A DNA stretch of 64,000 nt from Planctomycetota bacterium (lineage in GTDB: Bacteria; Planctomycetota; Planctomycetia; Gemmatales; Gemmataceae), in contig JACPZP010000052.1 in NCBI GenBank assembly GCA_016195405.1, positions 1 through 64,000 of the forward strand. The letters are read 5' to 3'. Shown here piece by piece: positions 55,098 through 62,269 of this stretch (position 1 is its first letter; each line of letters opens with the position of its first letter). The notes under the pieces were generated by a model that ran no database searches, was not told the origin of the DNA, and was given only the letters and a program-made list of their open reading frames with translations. The position numbers were made by a program, and so were the translations under genes.

Positions 55098-56180
55098 TTA
55101 CAGTTTGTGGAAACCTCTAATGATTTCAGAGTACGCGGTGTCAACTCCAATTGACATATCCAGAGTCAACGGCAAGCCGAGAATCGATTCCAGCGGCTCC
55201 AGACACTTATCCCAGCAAGCAAGCGCCTCAAGCACCTTGTTCTGAATTCCACGAGCGATCTGAAGCGGGACCACCGCTAACGCCGCCTTGGCGACGTAGG
55301 GCCGCACATCGGGAACCTGCCCCACAACTTCCACGCCCGCAACGTGATCGAGTTCCAAGATGGCGCGTACCGGTTTCCTGCCCACGATCATGAGCCTTGC
55401 GCCGCGCACGCACGCGTGAATTGCCGGCCAAACGCTCTTGCAGAACCAGCATATTCCCGCCACGTTTGGATGATAATCCAATGCTCCGACGAACACGCAG
55501 ATCGGTTCATCCGCCTGCGGCGCAACTTGAAAATAGTCGAGATCGACGCCGTTCGCGATGGCTTGCACTTCGCCCGCCGAGCAGAAGCTGCGAAACAAGG
55601 CTGTCTCCGCTTGGCTGACGAGCGTCAAGGCCCGGCACGTCTGCGCCAGTTTCTCTTCGTATTTTCTCAAGCGGCGTCCTTCGAGCCGGTAAAGCCAACC
55701 TTTGACACCCGTGCGCGCGGCGCCGTAATCGAGCCACTTCTGACTGTCAACGTCGATGAGATCGACCACGGCAGGAATGTCGCGTAGCTCCGTCGCCTCA
55801 AAATATGGCGCCATGCCCGAAGACGACGCGAGCAAGACTTCGAAGTTTACCAGCGTTGCCCATTGCTTGATGCGCCGCTGTAGCTCCGGAGCGTGAAAAA
55901 CAGCTTGCGTCGCTGCTCGTCCCCTCGCCAGCGATCCAAGCGCCCGCAGCCAGCGCGACCCGCCGGGCGCCGGCGCGATCGCCACTTCCCGGCAGAGCGA
56001 TTCCAGCGTCCGGCGCGCGTCGTCGTCAACGGGCTCGTCCGCCAATGACGCCAAGTAGACGTCGGCGCGATCGGCCAGAAACCGAAGGAAGTGATAGGTC
56101 CTTATGCGATCGCCCTTGTCGGGCGGATAAGGGACTCGATGAGTCAGATACAGCAGCTTCGGTCGGTGTGCGAGCGGCAT
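55098..56180 (-). CDS. Stp1-like glycosyltransferase of exosortase loci, aberrant C-terminus
   Basis: 360 residues from ATG 56180; a TTG at 56258 overlaps the upstream stop but family members start near PKLLYLTHRVPYPPDKGDRI, a sequence almost diagnostic for the exosortase/PEP-CTERM-associated sugar transferase (TIGR03087). Donor half has VGALDYHPNVAGICWFCKS and ARGIQNKVLEALAC. At that point relatives read on as GRPVVATP and about 65 further residues; here it is WDKCLEPLESILG and an unrelated 30-residue tail. So the C-terminal helix region is replaced, and activity is uncertain. Directly after the priming transferase gene. Confidence 0.82.
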   Translation of the reverse strand: MPLAHRPKLLYLTHRVPYPPDKGDRIRTYHFLRFLADRADVYLASLADEPVDDDARRTLESLCREVAIAPAPGGSRWLRALGSLARGRAATQAVFHAPELQRRIKQWATLVNFEVLLASSSGMAPYFEATELRDIPAVVDLIDVDSQKWLDYGAARTGVKGWLYRLEGRRLRKYEEKLAQTCRALTLVSQAETALFRSFCSAGEVQAIANGVDLDYFQVAPQADEPICVFVGALDYHPNVAGICWFCKSVWPAIHACVRGARLMIVGRKPVRAILELDHVAGVEVVGQVPDVRPYVAKAALAVVPLQIARGIQNKVLEALACWDKCLEPLESILGLPLTLDMSIGVDTAYSEIIRGFHKL

Positions 56181-56254
56181 CAGCGCCAATACCGATTCAA
56201 CTTGGACTCTGGTTTTCCGTTTAGACGTCAGTTGGCGGCTTGAAAAAATCGGAT

Positions 56255-57118
56255 TCAAGCGGGTTGCGGCTCCGTAGCCACGGACTCGACCTGAACGGTG
56301 GGAAGGTGATTCGCAGGAAGGTTTATGGACGGCGTGTCAACGGAAGGGAGATCGCTTGAAGAAAGGCGTTCCGGCGCCTCGATGGACGGCATATCGTAAA
56401 CCGATTCCACCGCTTCTCCACCTGGCAGCTGCAGGATCGCCCGGGTAAGCCTACCGGGTATGGCCAACAGGTGAAACAAGGTGCCTAGCAAAATGCGGAA
56501 ATCGAGCCAGAAGCCGAGGTTCTCGACGTAATGAAGATCGTGAGCGAGCTTTCGGCGGACACTGTGAAGGTCCGTGTCGGGGGGGAGCTGCACTTGGGCC
56601 AAGCCGGTGATTCCGGGCCGAACCAAGAGTCGATCGCGGTAGCGTGGCAGGGCTCGTTCCAAGGGAGGCATGAACTCGGGGCGTTCGGGGCGCGGACCGA
56701 CCAGACTCATCTCGCCGCGCAAAACGTTCCAAAGCTGCGGCAGCTCGTCGATGTGAGAGCGGCGCAGAATCTTGCCGATCCAAGTCACGCGCGGATCGCC
56801 CGGCATGGACCAGCGAATTCCGGATTCCTTTTCGCACTCGTGTGCCATCGTGCGCACTTTATAAACGGTGAACAGGACGCCTCCGTGTCCCACACGGACC
56901 TGAGAGTAAAGCACCGGCCCGCGCGAGGTTAATTTAACGAAGAGCGCCGCCAGGAAAAGCAGCGGACTGGTAAGCAGCAGAATCGTCAGGGCAGCGAGAA
57001 AGTCGAGGCCGACTTTTACTTTGCCCGAGCGAGCCGCGGCCAATGAAGGGACGGGTTGTTTCAATGTATATGCTTTCAATCCAGTTCTCGGCGACGGGGT
57101 GAGGGATGCAAGACTCAT
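56255..57118 (-). CDS. Undecaprenyl-phosphate sugar phosphotransferase (bacterial sugar transferase, WcaJ/EpsE type)
   Basis: 287 residues from ATG 57118, with GGTGA close upstream; ATG 57148 is also possible. A hydrophobic hairpin (FLAALTILLLTSPLLFLAAL) precedes SRGPVLYSQVRVGHGG, TVYKVRTMAHE, LRRSHIDELPQLWNVLRGEM and SLVGPRPERPEF, the catalytic core with the Asp-Glu pair. RPGITGLAQVQ completes the family. It lacks the five-helix N-terminus of WbaP. It starts the repeat unit by moving a sugar-1-phosphate to undecaprenyl phosphate. C-terminal about 60 residues are acidic and unconserved. Near the head of the exosortase operon. Confidence 0.93.
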   Translation of the reverse strand: MSLASLTPSPRTGLKAYTLKQPVPSLAAARSGKVKVGLDFLAALTILLLTSPLLFLAALFVKLTSRGPVLYSQVRVGHGGVLFTVYKVRTMAHECEKESGIRWSMPGDPRVTWIGKILRRSHIDELPQLWNVLRGEMSLVGPRPERPEFMPPLERALPRYRDRLLVRPGITGLAQVQLPPDTDLHSVRRKLAHDLHYVENLGFWLDFRILLGTLFHLLAIPGRLTRAILQLPGGEAVESVYDMPSIEAPERLSSSDLPSVDTPSINLPANHLPTVQVESVATEPQPA

Positions 57119-57155
57119 GTTGTCACCACGGTAAGAAAAACAGCGCATGAAGCGC

Positions 57156-57860
57156 TTAATCCTCTGTCCTGGGAGAGTTGGGCGTGGAGGGCAACGGCGG
57201 AGAGAGCAACGGTGTGGAGAGCAAGGCGTGGTTCAGCGCGGGAAGCAATTGCTGAAGGAAGCGGTCGCAGGCGGTTTCCTCGAGCTTCGCATCCCCGTAG
57301 GCGGGTTCACGAATGACGTAGAGTTTGTACAGGGCGGGTCGGACGGCAAACGCGGCCCGGGGATGGTCCGGCGCTTGCCATTCGTCGTTTCCAAGCCATG
57401 TCCAGAAGATTCGCAGTTGATGCGTCCCGGCGGCATCCGATCTCCTGAAGTTGCCGACAAAGAACTCCGCATTTCCACCTTCCGTTTCCAGCGCGATTGC
57501 GCGCCGGGCTGGTTCCCCCGCCAGGACGAACCCCGCTCCGCGATAGCACACGTCCGGTGAATGCACCGCCATCGGTCCTGAGCGGCCGCACATCAGCAAC
57601 ACCGTGAACGATCCGTTTTCCTGCGGGGACGCGAATCGCCGGAGCGTGTACGCGACCACGCCTGCTTGCGACGCTTGTCGAGGATCAAGCACCTGGTCCT
57701 GTCCGGTCCAGACGCCGATTTGCTCCGGCGCCGTGTCCACTCTCGCCGCGGCGTGCGTCAACGCCTCGGACTGCGCCCAGCGCCCGGTCCACGAGCCGTG
57801 GACGAACCCGGAAAACAGAAGCACTAGGCTTAAGAGCAGCGCGGGTGAGTATTTGCGCAT
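57156..57860 (-). CDS. epsI: EpsI-like exosortase-associated protein (DUF3485)
   Basis: 234 residues. N-terminal hydrophobic helix (residues 7-21) as signal/anchor. HSPDVCYRGAGF (100-111) is the EpsI hallmark, with GVWTGQDQVLD before it and AGTHQLRIFWTW after. EpsI accompanies or is fused to exosortases in EpsH-type loci and is needed for exopolysaccharide or methanolan-like polymer formation; its exact activity is unknown. Periplasmic. Lies 11 bases after the Wzc-like gene and ahead of the priming transferase. Confidence 0.87.
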   Translation of the reverse strand: MRKYSPALLLSLVLLFSGFVHGSWTGRWAQSEALTHAAARVDTAPEQIGVWTGQDQVLDPRQASQAGVVAYTLRRFASPQENGSFTVLLMCGRSGPMAVHSPDVCYRGAGFVLAGEPARRAIALETEGGNAEFFVGNFRRSDAAGTHQLRIFWTWLGNDEWQAPDHPRAAFAVRPALYKLYVIREPAYGDAKLEETACDRFLQQLLPALNHALLSTPLLSPPLPSTPNSPRTED

Positions 57861-57871
57861 GAGCTAGGGAA

Positions 57872-60097
57872 TCATTTCGCGGGCGTGGAGGGAACGGACG
57901 CTGGAGCCTCGGCCTCGGGAGACGAATAGTACTTGTAGGTGGAACCATAAGAATCCAAGGGCGCGCCGCCGACCACGGCCCCGAGAATGCGGATGTTAAG
58001 TCGAATCAAGCGCTCATAAGCCGTGAAGATCGCCGGCAGCCGGCTGACGTCGCGCAGCACGGAGAAAATCACGCCGTCTACGTGTTGGCCGATAGTAAGC
58101 GAGTCGGCGACGGCCAGCACTGGTGCGGAATCGATCACGATGAAGTCAAACTGCGCTTTCAACTCTTCCACGATTCCGGCCAGGCCCTGCTGGGAAAGGT
58201 TGCTGAGCACCATCGGGCTCCATTGTCCGGCGGGGATGAACGACAGACCGTCCACCGGGCCTGCTCGGATTACATCCTTGGTTGCAGCCTGGCCCAGGAT
58301 TAATTCGCTGATTCCCGGTCCGAGCGGCTGGTTGAATATCTTGTGAAGCGACGGCTTGCGCAGGTCGGCGTCAATCAAGAGACACCGGAACCCTGCCCTG
58401 GCGAGACTGGCGGCCAGGTGTCCGCTGACGAGCGTCTTGCCTTCGCCGGGCGAAGCGCTGGTGACCATGATGGTCTTCAGCGTGCCGACCCGCGCGGAAT
58501 GCACCAAGAGGGTGCGCGTGGCGTCGATGGATTCATTCAAGAGATGTTTCCAATATTGGGCGTCGGCCGTTGTGCCCGAAAGCAGGCGCGGTTTGCGGGA
58601 AGGGAGCATCGGAATCGCGCCGACGAGCCTCATCCCCAATCCTTGGACGATGTCATTCACGCCGCTCACGCGCCGGGTCCGAAATTCCAGGAGCGATACG
58701 CCGAGAACCGCCAAACCGAAGAGTCCAAAGGCGGCGAGCCCGGCCGTCTTCATTTGGCTTTTCTTGTCTTGAACGAGCACCGCATGTGCTTTTTCAAGCT
58801 CTGTGACCCGATCCGGAGCGTCAAGCTCGACCAGCAGCATCTCCTTCTGCTTGCCGATGGTGGTTGAGATTTCCTTGTCGTAGGCGAGTTCCGCTTTCAG
58901 CCATTCATGGTCGACCGCCTCCTTGCTGAACTTCTCAATGCCAATCAAGCGCTTTTCCACGTCCTTTTTCAGGACCTGCTCCACATTCTTGAGGAACTCT
59001 AATTGTTTATTCTGGGCTTCGACGTTGAAATTCGCATTTTGCGATGCCTTGGCGCGCTCGCTCTGTTCGGCGCGGCCGCGCAACTCTGCACGCTTATCGG
59101 CGAGCTTCTTCTGGGTACTGTTAAGATCTACCTCAACCTCCTTGTACCTTCGTTCGTCCTTGAAGGAGTTCTTATAGTTCTCCATTTTCGCCGTTAAGAA
59201 ATCGATTTCGCCCTGCAGCCCCAGCACTTCTGGATCCTTGGCGATGGACTTCTCAAGCGCCTCCGGCGAGATCGCCAAAATCAGGGCTTTGGCGGGATCG
59301 ATCAATCGGAGTTCGGCTTGTTTGATCTGCCATTGGTAATCCATCAGCTGCTTTCGGGTAACCTCAAGTTCATTCAATTCAAACTTATACCTCAGCTCTA
59401 CGGTCTTTGGGTTCCCCGCGCGAAGGTCCTCTTCCAATTGCTTAAGTCTCTTGACCTTTTCGCGCTGGTAATCCTCGTATTGGCTCCAAAGATCCTTCAA
59501 CTTATCCAGCTTCCGAAGCCGCGCGGTTTTCTCCTTGTTGACGATTTCTTGCAAGTACGCTTCACGGACGGCGTTGACGATGATCTTCATCTCCTCCGCC
59601 TTGTCGCCAAACAGCGCGATCGAGAGGATGTCCGGCGCCAGCGCGAAATCCACCTGCAAGTTTTTTTCCAACCATTCCGTGGGTTCCGCATGCGCTTTGA
59701 TCAAAGAGAGGTTCGCAACTTCGTGGTCCTTCAACACCCGATTCAGCACCAGCCGGCTCTTGATCATCGCCACCTGGGAGCGTTGATAGCTGGTAAAGTC
59801 GGCTCCTGGCTCGCGCGCGTTGAAGACCACAACCGGCTGAACCATGGCGACGTGCAGCGTCGTGCGCGCCCTGATCACCGGCGGCGTCATGATCCACAAG
59901 ATCGCGGCGCCCATGCCGCCGAGCAGAACACCTAGGGTAACGGCCAAGATCCACCGACGCCGGAACGCCTGCAGCAAAGCTAACGGCGTCGGCGTCGCGG
60001 TCAATCCAGGCGGCTGCTCAATTTCCGCCGACGGAATCATCTGGCCCACGAGGGCCGACGGATTCATTTCGGGCTTGATGTCGTGAAGGTCATTCAT
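57872..60097 (-). CDS. Wzc-like polysaccharide co-polymerase with tyrosine kinase domain
   Basis: 741 residues from ATG 60097; longer frame overlaps the exosortase gene. Wzz part with TM1 (about 50-70); long coiled coil (about 190-440, rich in Lys/Glu, LRKLDKLKDLWSQYEDYQRE); TM2 (449-471); cytoplasmic P-loop kinase with SPGEGKT (Walker A, 549-555), LLIDADLRKPS (Walker A', 573-583) and FIVIDSAPV (Walker B). The tail YGSTYKYYSS is a Tyr cluster for autophosphorylation. It controls chain length and export of the polymer in the Wzy-dependent pathway and could regulate by phosphorylation. Between exosortase and EpsI. Confidence 0.93.
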   Translation of the reverse strand: MNDLHDIKPEMNPSALVGQMIPSAEIEQPPGLTATPTPLALLQAFRRRWILAVTLGVLLGGMGAAILWIMTPPVIRARTTLHVAMVQPVVVFNAREPGADFTSYQRSQVAMIKSRLVLNRVLKDHEVANLSLIKAHAEPTEWLEKNLQVDFALAPDILSIALFGDKAEEMKIIVNAVREAYLQEIVNKEKTARLRKLDKLKDLWSQYEDYQREKVKRLKQLEEDLRAGNPKTVELRYKFELNELEVTRKQLMDYQWQIKQAELRLIDPAKALILAISPEALEKSIAKDPEVLGLQGEIDFLTAKMENYKNSFKDERRYKEVEVDLNSTQKKLADKRAELRGRAEQSERAKASQNANFNVEAQNKQLEFLKNVEQVLKKDVEKRLIGIEKFSKEAVDHEWLKAELAYDKEISTTIGKQKEMLLVELDAPDRVTELEKAHAVLVQDKKSQMKTAGLAAFGLFGLAVLGVSLLEFRTRRVSGVNDIVQGLGMRLVGAIPMLPSRKPRLLSGTTADAQYWKHLLNESIDATRTLLVHSARVGTLKTIMVTSASPGEGKTLVSGHLAASLARAGFRCLLIDADLRKPSLHKIFNQPLGPGISELILGQAATKDVIRAGPVDGLSFIPAGQWSPMVLSNLSQQGLAGIVEELKAQFDFIVIDSAPVLAVADSLTIGQHVDGVIFSVLRDVSRLPAIFTAYERLIRLNIRILGAVVGGAPLDSYGSTYKYYSSPEAEAPASVPSTPAK

Positions 60098-60149
60098 CTT
60101 ATTCGCATTCCGTTCTTCGTTTTTGGTCGCTAGGTGACGGTCGGGCCGG

Positions 60150-61079
60150 TCAGGTTCCGGCATGAATGGGAACCTTGGACGGCGGAACGTCGTGATAATA
60201 CGGCCCCCTGGTTTCCTCGCCATCTTCGACCACGATCAACCAATCCAGCAACTTGATTTCCAGCCATAAAAGAAGCAAAGCGACCGGCATCATCGCCCAG
60301 CCCACCAACTGATCGAAGTCCGCCGTCTCGACTCCGAACCCACTCGCAAGAAGGCCGGTCGCCGTAATACGCAGAATGTTCGCCAGGAGCGCGATCGGCA
60401 AGCCGCTGCACGCGACGAGCGCCTTTTCCCACCACGACCGTTCGCAGCACAACGCCACCGCGCTCGTCAACGCGAACAACGTAATCATCATCCCCAGGCC
60501 GCCGCACGCTTCCACCACGCCGATTCGTAGATCGTTCACAATGATGACGTTCCCCTCGGCGATCGCCGGCAGCCCAAGAACCTGCAGCATGAAGGCGCTC
60601 CCAACCGTCGCCATCTGCCGCAACGGAAGCGACAGCGCCTCTTCGACGCGGAAGGGGGTCGGCACCGTGAACAAGAGCACGGCCAAGCCGGGAGCCGTCC
60701 ATCGCACTAAAGGCCAACCGCCCACGCAAAGAACGCAGCCGGCAAGCACGACGATCAGGGACAGGACGTCCAGCGTTCCAAGAAAAAAAAGCGTAGCTAT
60801 GAAACGAATGCACATTCCCAGGACGACCAGCAGCACTCCTTGCCAGGAAAACGAGGCGGTCCACCCAGGAAACGGCTCGCGGCGCCACCAAACGACCCCC
60901 ACTGCCAATAATGGAATCACGAATCCTAGACTGTATTGAGGGTCGCTGTTCCAACGCTCCATCACCTCCAAAAAGGTCGGCCAGTAAGACCATCCCAGAA
61001 GGCTTAGAAGCACCAAAGCGATTAGGAGTCCCCGAAGGTAGGGTTCTCTCCGTTCCGACTCAAGCGTCTGAAAGCGCAC
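60150..61079 (-). CDS. Exosortase with Asp replacing the usual His
   Basis: 309 residues, about eight transmembrane helices, from GTG 61079. EACGG has the nucleophile Cys192; LLANILRITATG has the conserved Arg237. The third catalytic position, normally H in an H-D-x-x-G-W pattern, here reads DQLVGW with D256, so the usual His is absent. Exosortases cleave C-terminal PEP-CTERM sorting signals and may link the protein to a cell-surface carrier, acting outside the inner membrane. The locus around is the classical EpsH/exopolysaccharide context. The start codon lies inside repeat copy 3. First gene of the operon. Confidence 0.9.
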   Translation of the reverse strand: MRFQTLESERREPYLRGLLIALVLLSLLGWSYWPTFLEVMERWNSDPQYSLGFVIPLLAVGVVWWRREPFPGWTASFSWQGVLLVVLGMCIRFIATLFFLGTLDVLSLIVVLAGCVLCVGGWPLVRWTAPGLAVLLFTVPTPFRVEEALSLPLRQMATVGSAFMLQVLGLPAIAEGNVIIVNDLRIGVVEACGGLGMMITLFALTSAVALCCERSWWEKALVACSGLPIALLANILRITATGLLASGFGVETADFDQLVGWAMMPVALLLLWLEIKLLDWLIVVEDGEETRGPYYHDVPPSKVPIHAGT

Positions 61080-61095
61080 TCCGTGCCCCTGGGTT
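61074..61095 (-). repeat. 24-base repeat, diverged copy 3
   Basis: GCGCACTCCGTGCCCC with GGGTT after; relative to copies 1 and 2 it lacks GA and has two base changes. It covers the exosortase GTG start (61079-61077) on the minus strand. Confidence 0.4.
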
Positions 61096-61246
61096 AACCC
61101 GTTATCGCAGTTCGATTAAGTTCGAAGCCGGGTGAAGAGCAAAATCCAGGCCGATAGACTGGATCTGGAACGGGATCGAAGTGTCCGACTTTATCCTGTT
61201 GAGCGGAAGAGCGTTAGGAATACATCAAAATAGGCAACATGAATGA

Positions 61247-61275
61247 ATCGGAGGGGCCCACGCGGAACTTGTCAA
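61247..61275 (-). promoter_or_regulatory. Weak promoter candidate upstream of exosortase operon
   Basis: In the 245-base gap ahead of the exosortase gene, the minus strand has TTGACA at 61275-61270 and TCCGAT at 61252-61247 with a 17-base spacer. Perfect -35, poor -10. The gap is the natural place for the promoter of the long minus-strand block. Confidence 0.3.
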
Positions 61276-61324
61276 TCTTCCTTTACACGGTTTACAGACC
61301 CTTGGGACATGTTGATAAGAGCTG

Positions 61325-62074
61325 TTATGGATTGGCGCTTACCCACCGCGCCGGCGGCTCCCAGCCATGGGCCAAACTGAAACGCCGGCTGAGGTAAAGG
61401 TTGTGCGAATGATCGAAGAAGAGATCGTGTGGGAATGTAGCCCCTGGCCGGGATGTTTCCGCGTCGACAAGTCCCGTGGCCACGATCGCCTCCATCACCA
61501 GTTCCGCGCAATAGTACGCGTCACGCTCGCCGCGCGGCTTGCCCAGAAAATAGGTGCGCAGAGGACCGCGGGCGCGAATCGGCGTCAGCATTCCTCCCAT
61601 GCGGATCAACGCAAAACGCTTGCCTTCCTGCCGCATCGCGAAGTTGGTGAGGCATGCCGACTCTTCCGGCGTGAGCGGCGTCCGCCTCTTGCGAATCCAC
61701 ACCCTGCCTTTGGCTTCATATTCGCGCAGGTGCGGCAACAAATCGACCACGCCGATCCACAAGGTGTCGTTCGGTCCGGCTTCCAGAAGCGCCAGGCTGC
61801 CGTCGGGCCGCGCCACCACGAGGCCGGAATTGTGCGGCTCGTAGGCGAAGGCCAAGTTATGAGTGATCGTCCAGAATCGGTCCGGATCGGTCGCAAGAAG
61901 GATATCTCCGGGTTGCGGCACATAGGCCGTCGCTTTGCCGCGCAGGCAATGATCGATGCAATACGCGGGCTCATACAGGAAGGAGCAGTCCTTTCCCGAA
62001 GCAGAGTCGCCCGGAGCAAGTAGAAAGCACGCCGCGAGAACGGGAAGGAGATGACAACTCATGAAGCGATCCAT
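61325..62074 (-). CDS. Secreted papain-like amidase (YiiX/NlpC-P60-related)
   Basis: 249 residues from Met at 62074, which starts a signal peptide (MDRFMSCHLLPVLAACFLLA); the frame opens at 62110. PQPGDILLATDPDRFWTITHN is a typical start of YiiX/NlpC-P60-like permuted papain domains; HNSGLVVARPDG has the candidate His (H81), and AYYCAELVMEAIVATG the candidate Cys nucleophile (C189). Family enzymes hydrolyse amide bonds in peptidoglycan or lipids. Exported or periplasmic. Lies on the operon side of the heme-binding protein with a 195-base gap and is probably a separate unit from the polysaccharide genes. Confidence 0.75.
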   Translation of the reverse strand: MDRFMSCHLLPVLAACFLLAPGDSASGKDCSFLYEPAYCIDHCLRGKATAYVPQPGDILLATDPDRFWTITHNLAFAYEPHNSGLVVARPDGSLALLEAGPNDTLWIGVVDLLPHLREYEAKGRVWIRKRRTPLTPEESACLTNFAMRQEGKRFALIRMGGMLTPIRARGPLRTYFLGKPRGERDAYYCAELVMEAIVATGLVDAETSRPGATFPHDLFFDHSHNLYLSRRFSLAHGWEPPARWVSANP

Positions 62075-62269
62075 CCGTGGACGAGAGAGAACCCTTGAAC
62101 TTATCGGCAAATCGCGTTCAAAGCGGGAATGATGGCGTCCCGGAACAGAGGCGATTCGGTGGGAATGTGCCGAAGAGGCCGACTTTGCGGGACCCGAACG
62201 AAGCCGTTACGTTGCGCGCTCGCATCGCCCCCGAGGCGCGACGCGAACGCGAAACGTAAACGGCGCGGG

